Source of the DNA: Irpex lacteus
Taxonomy: Eukaryota; Basidiomycota; Agaricomycetes; Polyporales; Irpicaceae
NCBI GenBank assembly: GCA_001986395.2
Contig: MQVO02000059.1
Span: 1 to 64,000 of the forward strand
Length of the DNA stretch: 64,000 nt
Reading direction: 5' to 3'
Shown: positions 32,205-42,092 of the stretch, one piece after another
Numbering within the stretch: position 1 is the first letter of the stretch
Layout: each line of letters starts with the position of its first letter
Notes under the pieces: generated by a model
Told to the model about the DNA's origin: nothing
What the model saw: the letters and a program-made list of their open reading frames with translations, nothing else
Databases searched by the model: none
Made by a program: the position numbers and the translations under genes

Positions 32205-34001
32205 ATGTCTCCCCTCGCCGTCGACATTGCTATCCAGCGTCTCCGTTGCTTCACGGAACGCAAGACCTCCTTCCTGGAGAGTGCCCAGTGGCAAGTGAAG
32301 TTCCGTGCCGTGCTGGTAAGTGGACGGATCGCTCCTGCAGACGGGTGGGCTGACTGGTCACGGTGCAGGCGTCCGCAGTCGAAGAGCTGGAGACCGTGGG
32401 CGACGAAGGTCTCAGGGAGGGGATCCTGGGTGCCGCTGAGGCCCTTTGGGATCTTCGTCATGAGATGTCGCTGTCCGTCATGGAGTCCCTGGTGGATGCG
32501 TTGTCCGTGGCCTCCCCCTTCGTCCAAGAGTACCATCGTCAAGGCCTCATCAGCCCGGAACGTCAGGCTGCCTTGCGCAACTTGCGCTTCCTTCGCCAAG
32601 TCTCCGTGACGCCCGCCAACCAAGCCATCCATGGTGGTCCCACTCCCATCCAACTTGACGCGGGGGTCACTCCAGGTCTCGCCACGTCTCAGCCCCAGCC
32701 CACGCCCGCTGCTGGTTCCAGTTCCGTTCCGCTTGACACGGGTTCCGGGGACCAGACGGGTCCCGCGGACGACGATACTGTGGTGGGCGCGGAAACGGGT
32801 GCAGGTGCTGAGGACGTCGACACTGCTATGGGCGACGTTGGGGGTGCGGGTGAGGAGGATGCAGACGCAGAGGGGGATGCAGATGCGGCGGAAGAGGTCG
32901 ACAAGGACGGAGAGGCCTCGTCGCAGGCCGAGGATGAGGAGGAGAAGGAGGAGGAGGAGGAGAGCTCCCCACGGACTGGGCGTACTCGCGACCGTTCCGC
33001 GACGCTGGTGCAAGGTGCGTCCGGGCCCAAGCCTAAGCGGGCTCGCAAGGCGGCGGCCCCTACGGAGGAGCAGGTCGTTTATCGCGACGGATCCATGGTG
33101 AGTGGCCTATTCGATGGTCGCCCGGATCAGGAGGTGTACACTTATGGGTCCTATCAGTGCCCCCAGTGCCAGTCCCGCTCGAAGGCAGAGTGCATCGTTC
33201 CGGTCAAGGATGGTGTGACGCATGCCTGCGTGAACTGTGCCGCCCGGAAGATTACTTGCGCGTTTTCGTCGTCGGGTAAGGCTGCGCGTCGGGGTGGCTC
33301 CAATGTGCGCGGGAAGTCGAGGGCTGCGGACCAAGAGGACGAACCGGCGATGGCAGAGACTTCTGCCCCAACGCCCGTGCCACGACGTCGTCCCCAGCCC
33401 GTTCCTAGGGGTGCAGCGGCCAGGGATCCGCGATTGGCTCAGGGCGGATCGTCGACTCAGCCTGCCCCAGCGGGTACAAACGTTCCGGAACGCCAGGCTG
33501 TTCCTCGTCGTGCACCGGCTTCCCGTCCTCGTGCTCCTCCCGTGGCTGCTACTCGCTCCCTTCCTTCGTCGTCGACTGCGCAGGAGCCCTTTGGTAAGTT
33601 TGCCTTCTCGATCCGCGGTTCCGTGGTCTGATCCCTGTGCAGCTATTCCGCCCAACACGGTTCCGCACACGGCTCTGGCTCCCTTCCTGGCGCACGGAAC
33701 GCGCCGCTCCTTCCTCTCCTATACGCCGGAGGAACTCCATCGTGCCTACCTCCTAGGCTACTTGGCGGAGATGCGTGCCTACCGGATGGTGCACGCCGCG
33801 GAGCTTCAGTCTCTCGACCACAAGATCGCGGTGCTGGAGGCGCAGATCGCTAGTTCGTCTTCCGCGCCGCGTTCCGTGATGCCTCCTCCGTCTCCAACGG
33901 AACCGGAAGTCGTCGACGTCGACGCTGAGGGTGAAGAGGATGCTGAGATGGAGGTCGATGAAGTCGTCGTCGGGAAGGGGAAGGCTCCAGCGAAGAAGTA
34001 G
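32205..34001 (+). CDS. Element A antisense gene: acidic protein with Zn2Cys6-like cluster
   Basis: Runs against gag-pol, between pol and the 3' LTR. Exons 32205-32315, 32369-33097, 33158-33593, 33643-34001; introns 53, 60 and 49 bp; 544 residues. The 60 bp intron leaves the frame open if retained (564 residues); I infer splicing because the homologue in B has an intron at the same place, just before the first cysteine. Domains: helical N-terminus, acidic disordered region (about 170-255), cysteine cluster from residue 281 (C-X2-C-X7-C-X11-C-X2-C-X6-C, second half CVNCAARKITC), Pro/Arg-rich linker, then a coiled-coil-like C-terminus (YLAEMRAYRMVHAAELQSLDHK) and acidic tail ending GKGKAPAKK. 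The cluster resembles fungal Zn2Cys6 DNA-binding domains, with X7 instead of X6. DNA binding is an inference. Confidence 0.8.
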
Positions 34002-34530
34002 CTTGGGTCTTGTGAGTTGCTCGTGTCCGTCGTCCGTGTTCCGCTTGTTCCGTGTTCCGCGCGTTTCGAATCCTGTAAAGTATCCGCTTCGTGTATGTAC
34101 TATAAAGTGTCCGTGTTCCTGAAGGATAAAAGGGAGTGATGAGAAAGAGAATAATAAGTGAGTCTTTTCTGGGTGGTGTAAGTAGGAAAAAGGCATGAGA
34201 ATGAGTGAATACGAGGCGCAAAAGTCGAAAAATAGTCCAAAAATTCGAGTTCCATGCCTGAGCGACCGGGTCCGTTTTCGTTGGGCGGATTTGGGCGTTT
34301 CCGGCTTCCTCCTCCCTACTGAAACAAAGAAGCCCTGTCCCCAGGGCACGAGGGAAAGTCGAAGTGGGTGGTCATCAGAGCTAGCTCATCATCGACCTAA
34401 AAGGGGACTCCTTTAAAGGAGATCCGGGCGAAACGGAACGGGTGAGTCCATGGGATAGTAAAATCAAAACGGAACGGAAGGAGTGTGGAAGAGATAAGAC
34501 GGAACAGAAAATAGACGGAAAGAAGTGTGT
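34002..34530. other. Convergent 3' region of element A (antisense gene vs pol)
   Basis: Holds the 3' flanks of the antisense gene (plus) and pol (minus), whose transcripts converge here. Includes the internal polypurine/hairpin module at 34307-34347 and several TTCCG/CGGAA words. No other coding sequence seen. Confidence 0.6.
34307..34347 (-). promoter_or_regulatory. Internal copy of the polypurine tract and hairpin, element A
   Basis: 34307-34324 repeats the terminal tract exactly over 18 bases (32025-32042). It is followed on the plus strand by a hairpin with a 6 bp stem (gccctg/cagggc) and tccc loop (34332-34347). The stem differs from the terminal hairpin but the loop is the same. It could be a second plus-strand primer, like the central tract of lentiviruses or Ty1. 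Confidence 0.65.
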
Positions 34531-37500
34531 TTAAGGTTGAGGGAGATCCTCCGTGTCATCGTCGAGCGGATCGACGGCATCCGTGGGCTCGTCCGGGTCG
34601 TCATCACCTAGTGAGGTGCTGTCCGTGAGTTCCTTCAGACGTTCTGGGGTAATATCCGCAAAACCGTCTGGTAGGGGGATGGAACGACGGGCAAGGTAGG
34701 GAACGACACGGAACGCGGCCACGGGACGATCGAGGACGGAACCATCAAGTTCGCACAGTACGTAGGCCCCTCCTCTGTTGCGAGAGACGACGACGAGAGG
34801 GCCAAGGTACCGTGGACGCATCTTGCGGTTGAGTGCTTTCTCGATGGCTGTGTTCCGGATGAGCACGAGTGATCCGCGGGTAAAGTTGAAGTCCTTGATG
34901 GTGTGTGCGTTGTCCTGCTCGAATCGACGGGCTGCTTGTTTCCGGGACTCGACGACGTTGTCGCGGAGCCTTTGAAGGTCCTCTCGACGCTTCTGAAGGG
35001 CTATGGCTCGACGGGCAATGAGATCCGTGGTCGACATGATAGATTCCGGAGGGGGTTGCAGGTAAGTTGCCTCGACGATATCGAGCGGAATGACGGGATG
35101 AGTACCAGTGACAGCGAAGTAAGGGGAGCACCCCATCCGTTTGCGGACGGTGATCCGTTCTGACCAGAAGACGGATGCTGCCACGGAAGCCCACTTAGAC
35201 GCGTCTCCATCCGCTGCCTTGTAGACTGACTGGCGGACGTCGAAGTGAGAACGCTCGACCTGTCCGTTGGCACGGGAGTTGTACCCGCTGATACGGATGT
35301 GGGAGATGTGGAACTTCTTGGAAAGGTACTCGATAGCAGCGACGAATGGGCCACCGTTATCCGAGACGATCTCGGACAAGCCACCCCAACGGCAGAGCAC
35401 GTCTTCGAAGAGCCAGTCGCCAATAGTCTTCCCGGTTTCCGTCCTGAGTAAACGGAACTCTGGCCAGTGCGTCATGGAACAACGGCCTTGGACGATGTAC
35501 TTGTAACCGGACGACTTGGGCATGTGCATGGTATCGACGTAGATCTTGGCGAAGAGAGGGGCGGGTTGCGCAACGGTGGGTGGGATGAGGATCTGGCGTT
35601 TCTGGCGGAGCTGACAGATATGGCAAGTCCGGACGTACCAGGCGGCGTCCGCGATATGGAAGGGCCACCAGAAACGTTCCGAGATCATCACTGTAGTCGC
35701 ATAGACTCCTCTATGAGCAGCACGGTCGTGACATTCGCGCAGGATACGGATCCGGTCTTCCGGCGGGAATAACGAGCTTGTGAGCCCCAGACGGATCACG
35801 TTTCCAGAGTCGTCCGCTGTCGAGGAAGAACTGGGTAGCAAAACGGACGAATGCTTGCAAGGCTTTCTCAGAGAGATCCGTTGGCGGAACGAAGGTCTCG
35901 AGGAAAGACGGAACCTGCGAGAGCTTGTTGTCCGCGTCCGTTGCTTTCCGTGTTCGCGGAACGTCGTGGTACTCGAGAGGAGGTTGGTCCTCAGCTTCCA
36001 GGTTGGCGAAAGAAGATGTAAGAGAAGTGGAGGGACGGAGCTGAGACCAGAAGTGCATGGTTAGGAAACAGGGGCCAAGGGGATTTTCGTCTTCGTCGTC
36101 GTCAGGTGGATCCGGGTCACCAGGTTGAGGCGGACGACGCGAGAGTCCGTCCGGACCATGACGTTCCCCCGGAACGTGTACCAGTGTAAAGTGGAAGGTG
36201 AGGATGGCAGCAATCCATCGGTTGATCGACACGGAAGGGGCCAGATCAGGGTTCTGGATCATCCCTTTGATATGTTGCGCATCGACCTCGACGATGAGGT
36301 TGCGGACGCCGATGATGTAGAGTTTGAGAGCTTTGAGAGAGCGGTAGAGTCCGTAGAGTTCCAGCTTTGGTTGAGAGAACCGTGCCTCCCGCTCGTTGAG
36401 AGTGATGGATCCGAAGCGGCTGTAGTAGCGAACCTTGGGGTTATCCGGATCGCACTGAGCAAGGAAGTGACCTATCGCAAGGTATGAGGTGTCGACAGCG
36501 AGGATGACGGGTGCTCCGGAACGGTAGTCGATTGCACGGAGAGCGGGCGATTCAAGTACAGCCTTCTTCAGGTCTGCCTGCGCGGCTTCTTGTTCCGGCC
36601 CCCACTCGAAAGGTGCGTCCTTGCGGGTGAGCTTCACAAGATGGTGGGCTCGGTGCGCAAAGTTACGAATGAAAATCCGGATCACGCCAACGGTTCCGAG
36701 GAAGGCTCGAACCTCAGAGAGATTCTTGCACGGACCCCAGTTCCGGATGACGCGAACCTTATCTTCTTCCGGTATACGACCTTCCGGGGTGCAGCAGGAT
36801 CCAACGACGGAGTACTTGCGAGCGATGCAGACGGATTTTGGGCCAGAGAACGTTCCGCCGCAGTAGAAGACACGGGTGACCACGCGGTTGAGGTTCTCAA
36901 AGTGTTCGAAGACAAAACGGCGGATCCCCGGATTGGACGGAATACGTTCCCAGTCACCGTTAGGCAACCGGTACTCGCTTGCTGGACCACGGACGGGGAC
37001 ATCGTCGATGTACGGAATGGTGACGTGAGGGATTTCGGGTTGGAGGATCGAGGTGACGTCGTCGTGGAAGATCGGAACACTGTTAGTCCAACCCATGGGG
37101 AGAGTGGTGATCCTCATGGCGCCAAAGGGTGTCTGGAAGGTCGTCATGTCGCGCGACGATTCTGCAAGCGGACGGTTGTCATAGCCAACGAAGAGATCCA
37201 GGATTCCGCCGCACGCCCGTCCTCCAAAGGTTTCTGCAAGGTGTTCCGGGATGGGCGGAACGCCGGAATGCTGGATAGTGACGCGGTTGAGAGGCTCCAA
37301 GGAGTGGACGATACGGAGCTTGCCGTTCTTCTTGGCGACGGGGAACCATCGACTACGATAGGCAGCATTTGAGGGTTCGTAGACACCAGCTTTGATCTTC
37401 TCCAGTATGATCCGGCAGCATTCGTCATAGATTCCGGGCGGGATAGGCATGTTCCGTTCTACCCACGGAACGTGAGGGACGACGGGAAATTCGACGGGAG

Positions 37501-38046
37501 GAAAGAAGTCGGTACGGAAGCTTCCTCTTTCTTCGTCCGTCCATGCGAAGGCTTGATTATGGAGACACATGAAGTAGTGGAGCAGGCGTCGCTCCTCCGG
37601 TAAGAGAAAAGGATCAAGCCGTGCATCCGTCTCTTGCATGCGTTCGAGGGTATAGCGTCCGGACGGAACGAAGTCAGGGATGTGAGCATAGTCGATGACG
37701 GGCATAATCGACAACGGATCGCCGGATATGTTGCGTACGATGCGGTACTCCTTGGGTAGTTCCGTTTTCACGGGACGGACCTTCAGGTGCACGGGCTTGT
37801 ACTTTTTCTTCGCGCCAAGGAAGATTTGACGCAGGGTATCGGGAGTGGCTCCTAGCTGGTGCCACACGGAAGCGGAGAAAGAAGAGACGAGATCGAAAAG
37901 GAGAAGGGAAGAGATTTGAGTAGAGAGACGATCGTCCGTGAGCTTAGAGAGACAGAAGGAAAGAAAATCAGGGCCGGAACTGTCGATAGACGGGGGTATA
38001 TGCTTGATGAGATCTCCTCGGCCTGAGCGCGACTCCTCGACCCCTA
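34531..38046 (-). pseudogene. Element A Pol, frameshifted (RT, RNase H, integrase)
   Basis: Entered from gag by a -1 shift at 38047-38053. The first part (to about 35770) holds RT (RSRWFPVAKKNGKLRIVHSL; active site TIPYIDDVPV) and RNase H (VILAVDTSYLAIGHFLAQ). The second part (from about 35765 to 34531) holds integrase: HHCC finger (HDRAAHRG…CHICQLR), catalytic core (SDNGGPFVAAIEYL, NSRANGQVERSH). Comparison with the intact B copy places a one-base insertion around 35765-35770, just before PEDRIRILREC, so the integrase is out of frame. The rest of the sequence is undamaged, which suggests recent inactivation. Confidence 0.85.
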
Positions 38047-40618
38047 AAAACCCTGTTCCGGGAGACGGAACTTAGGCTTTCCGCGAGGTAGGGTGGGGAT
38101 GGTGACGCAGCGGCCGGTGTTGGGACAAGTGAGAGTGATAGTCTGGTCTTCATTCTTGTAGTTCCGGACGACGGTGGACGCCAGGATATCGAACGGACGG
38201 CCTAACAGGATGTCGTACGCAGCTTCCCGGATGACGTGGACCTGGAGGTAGAAGACCATATCCCCTATAGCGAAAGGGATGTTCCGTGCGAGGCCCAAGG
38301 AACGGTCGACTCCTCCGTTCGCGCTTTGCATGTGTAATACCACGGTCGGATCGTAGGATAAGCCAAGCTCATGGCAAACGGCCTCGGAACACGCGACGAT
38401 TTGACAGCCCGGATCAAGGATACAGTCCACCTCCTCGCTGTTAGCTACGAGAGCACGGATCGTGCGCAGCGACCCGGACTCGTTGGCGACTTTGACGGGA
38501 CGAGGTTCTTCACCCGGAGGAAGTGCACGGAGGTACGCTTCATAAGGATCCGCGATCCGGTACACTCCCCGAGGAAGGTCGCCCTGGGAAGTGAGGACTT
38601 CCGGGCTAGGCAGGCAGACTTCTTCTTGCTCGTGAAGGTAGGTAGCGGAGGGAGCAGTAGGCTGAGCAGTTGGTAGACGTTTGGGGGTGATGAGGGAGCG
38701 CAGGTTATAACGGACGTCGGGTGAGATAGCGAGAAGCTCCTCGGGAGTGATCATGAGGCTACTCTCCTTTAGAGCGCGGTTGAGTACTTTCACCGCGGTT
38801 TCCGTGCTTTCAACGGGAGCTGCAGTGCGGAACGCCGGATCGCGAGTCGAGGCTTTAGGTGGCGCGCCAACGTTCTTAGAGGTAGGCGGAATGTACGTTG
38901 CGTCACGGACCCCAGCCAGGGGGTGTTCCGCGGGCTCCTTGTTTGGTTCCTCCCTAGTAGGCTCCGGCGCAGTAGCAGGTTGCTGGGAAGCGGAGGCTGC
39001 CTTGGATGACGAGGGTTCCGTATGTTCCGTCTGAGACGTAGGCTCCGGGGCAGGCGTACGATTGGTGGGAGCAGGCGTCCGTTGACGACGATACTTGTCT
39101 GACATGGGCGGAACACGGACGGAGTCGAAACGGGTCTTATTGCGCAGGTTGAAGAGTTCCTGTTCTAGGGCGAAGATCCGTTCTTCATCGTCGCGGTGGT
39201 AGACGTAAGAGGCAGCTTGTCCGTCGTAGGATGTTCCGTTGACGAGCTCCACCAACATCGAACCCGCTGGATCCGGGACGGCCGTGTACGAAAGACTACC
39301 CGCAGCAAGTTGACCAGGGTTCCGTCTGTGCCATTCGAAGACACGGTCGCGCATGGTTTCTCCAGGGAGGTTCCGTGGAACAAACGTTCCGTTTGGCAGG
39401 ACGATCTTGTTTTCCGCGTTGCGACGGATTCGACCAGCTGCTAAGTCCTCCGCGGCCGCGGGGCAGTTGTGGGTACGACAGTCGGGTTTTCCGTCGTAGT
39501 GACAGCCCATGTTCGCTGAAGATGGGGTGGGTGGACGCGGAACGGGTGCGTTAGCAGCGGAACTCGAGGCCATGCGTCCGAGGTACTCGAACAGCTTGGC
39601 TACATCCTCGATTTTGATGGTCGTTTCCGTGGTGGACGAAGTGGACGGAATGGGAGTTGCTAGAGTTACTGGGGCAGCGGCGGGAGCGGATAGGACGGTG
39701 GGAGTTCCCTGAAGATGAAACCGCATAGCTTCGTCGAGTGCGTCCATTCCGTACCCGTCACCCGGATGGGTGTCGGGGTGTTTGACTTGCAAACGCGTCG
39801 AGATAGCGGACATCTGGGTTCCAATGGCGTCCTCACACCATCGGTTCCGGTCGATGTCTGAGATCTTTCCGTTGGTGACTAACCACGCAGCCTGAGTACG
39901 ATAGTTCCGGAAGAACTCAGCCCAGTCGCCAAGTGTTTTGAAGCCACGGGCCCTCCACTGCTGTACGTAGTCGAGAAGACCCTGACGAGTGTAACGGACA
40001 GTAGCATCCGCCCCAGGATAGAGCGCAAATACCTGGGTCTTCCAGGCGTCGTAGGTTCCGTTCGCGTACCCGGACAGCGTGTCCCATTGGTCTGAGACTT
40101 CTATCGGAACGTAACGGGTGGCGTAAGACTTTTTGTCCGCGTCCGCTGCAACAGCGGCACGGGTGAAGAGCTCTTCTAGGTTCTGGAAGTAACGGGACAA
40201 GGTACGGGGCTGCGCCGGATCGAAGGTAGGGGCATGACGGTCGCTGGAGAGGGGCATAGGAGTGGTGGCCATGGCTAGTTGCTGTTGTAGGTGAGAGACT
40301 TGGGCGTCGTACTGGTCGATGACTTCGAAGAGGCGATTGGTATGGGATTCGCGGGCAAGGAGGTATTGGATTGGTTGGGGTTCTGAGGGTTCCGCAGACA
40401 AGGATGGATCAAAAGAAACGGGTGGAGTATTGGGTTCCTCGTCCGGAACGAGTTGGTTTTCTACTTCTTGGAATTCGTCCGCGGACGCGTAAGGGGATTC
40501 TTCCGCGGGCACGGAACGCTTCCTGGGTTTGCGAGGCTTGTGTAGGAGAGTGTCGGGATCGGGTAGTGGTTCGAACTCTGAAGTTCCGCGACTACGGGTA
40601 TGCTTCGAGGAACTCACC
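38044..40618 (-). CDS. Element A Gag-protease, N-terminus separated by the B insertion
   Basis: Capsid-like region (RTLSRYFQNLEELF, LDYVQQWRARGFKTLGDWAE), degenerate zinc knuckle (C-HY-D-GKPD-C-RTHN-C: second Cys replaced by Asp and the usual His by Cys), Pro/Thr-rich linker, and an aspartic protease near the C-terminus with DPG in place of DTG/DSG (CILDPGCQIVACSEA; YDILLGRPFD). The frame ends GGTTTTTAG, the -1 frameshift site. The first in-frame ATG is at 40272 (MATTPMPL), but about 115 upstream codons are open and conserved in B (…HTRSRG…, ARESHTNRL). Element B inserted at 40622/40623, so the first few codons and the leader are now at 52505-52586. Confidence 0.8.
38047..38053 (-). promoter_or_regulatory. 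-1 ribosomal frameshift site, element A gag/pol
   Basis: In gag frame the sequence is CAG GGT TTT TAG. The heptamer G GGT TTT fits the X XXY YYZ slippery rule and is followed directly by the gag stop. A -1 slip enters the pol frame (TTA GGG GTC…), which is open to RT. The same arrangement exists in B. Confidence 0.7.
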
Positions 40619-40622
40619 GCGG
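40619..40622. other. Target-site duplication of element B (left copy)
   Basis: gcgg directly before the B LTR; the second copy is at 52501-52504 after the right LTR. Confidence 0.9.
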
Positions 40623-41942
40623 TGAGACACCAAGCCGCGCTCAGACAAAGGACAAACCTACCAAACCACCTAACCCCAATAGAGGAGCGGTAACGTGGTT
40701 CGGCCGAGAGCGAGGGGGTGTACGAGAAATGCGAGGGCCTCTGAGTCCCAAGCCTGACCGACGACGCCGCAACACTAGGTATAGATATCCGTCCGACCCT
40801 AAGACAAGCTTAAGGGAAGTGCAACACTGAGTGAGCCGAGGCCGAGCAACTGGACGATCAACAGCAGGGCCGAGCAGCAAGAGCTACTCGTATACGTCCT
40901 ACTAATACTCGTGCAACACCGCCTGCAACGCAGCAAGACCTTGGCCGAACCTCTCGGGCAACTAATCCCGGGGTCTAAGGTAGGCCCGAGCCGAGCAAGA
41001 ACGCTGTGGAAGAGGGGTAAATGGGTACGGACGCAAAGGAACGATGATAACGCAAAGAACGCAACGCAGACGCAGGATATTCGCAAGGAACGCGGAGGGA
41101 CGCTGAGGGAAGTCGGACGCAGTGAAGTCAAGCTGAGAGCGCGAAGTTTGAGGGTGAACTGTGCGGGGTAGATTGCTTGTCGCTACTCTACGCATACATG
41201 CTCTATTTATACGTGTCCGAGGCCCATGTCCATATAGGTGAGCTCATAAGTCAAACGAAACGAGAAAATGGCAAAGGTAGTGCTTCGGCCGAGAAAGGAG
41301 AATGAGTCAGATGAAGGGCCGAGCAGGTAACGAGAAATATGTCAAGGAGAGACCGATGAAACATGTTAAGGGAGGGCCGAGACAGCGGCCAGCGAGGGAG
41401 GTGACTAAGGAAACGTCCTAAGGGCGCGATAGAGTCGGGCAGGAGGAAAGAAGGGACGAATCGGATGAGGGATGAAGGGAGGTGAGAATAATAATGAACA
41501 CGAAGAGAGGGAATAACGAAACTCAGCGACGTCGGGGATGCGAGCCTCAAGGCTACCAGCGCATGGGCGCAGTGCACCCGAGGACTTGTCCGAAGGAACG
41601 CAAGGCCGAGGGGGCCGAGCAACCAATACCCAAGGTTGACGATGGGTGAGTCATGGCCGAGTGAACGGACGGGCCCTCGTGCAGGAGTCGACGCGTCGAT
41701 GGACCAGGAAGGAAGGCGCGAGGGCGGGGAGTATAGGCGGGATGGATCAAAATGGTAAGGGAGTCGGGCGACCGGGTGCTGAAAGAGACGGCATTGGCCG
41801 AGGTTCGATGATGGGACCGAGGCTTCGATTACGGGCGCTCGGACGTGTCCGAGTCCACATAGGGCTGCACCCGAGGCTCCTGAGAAGTCGAAAAGAAGCT
41901 GTTAGAGTTCTGGGGGATGTGTGGCGTGTGCCCAGCGTGTCA
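40623..41942 (-). repeat. 3' LTR of gypsy element B
   Basis: 1,320 bp, TG…CA. TATA box TATAAATA on the minus strand at 41203-41210. I count 15 GCCGA/TCGGC and no CGGAA/TTCCG. Open frames inside it occur identically in both LTRs and are not taken as genes. Confidence 0.95.
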
Positions 41943-41980
41943 TCCTCCTCCCTACTGAAATCCTAAGTCGTCCCCGACTT
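41943..41980 (-). promoter_or_regulatory. Terminal polypurine tract and hairpin of element B
   Basis: 41943-41960 is identical to the A tract. 41965-41980 is a hairpin with a 6 bp stem (aagtcg/cgactt) and tccc loop on the plus strand (GGGA in element sense). Compared with A, stem bases change in compensating pairs while the loop stays the same. Confidence 0.75.
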
Positions 41981-42092
41981 GCCAAATGCGGCGCGGCCTT
42001 TATGCAGTGACTCGGCCTTGAGGCTGACGCATGTCGGCGCCAATACGTCTTCATCAACTCGTCCCACAACCTGCTGCGCCCCCAACCACACC

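Noticed and set aside
33098..33157. Treating the 60 bp segment of the A antisense gene as coding
   Set aside because: It is open in frame, but has a GTGAGT donor and CAG acceptor and sits exactly where B has a 55 bp intron; called an intron, with retention possible.
36590..37372. 260-codon plus-strand frame inside element A pol
   Set aside because: It lies opposite intact RT and RNase H motifs, has no splice or domain support, and the equivalent frame in B is broken into pieces.
41251..41622. 123-codon frame in LTR B, identical in both copies
   Set aside because: Identity only reflects the LTR duplication; no counterpart in LTR A and no recognisable domain.
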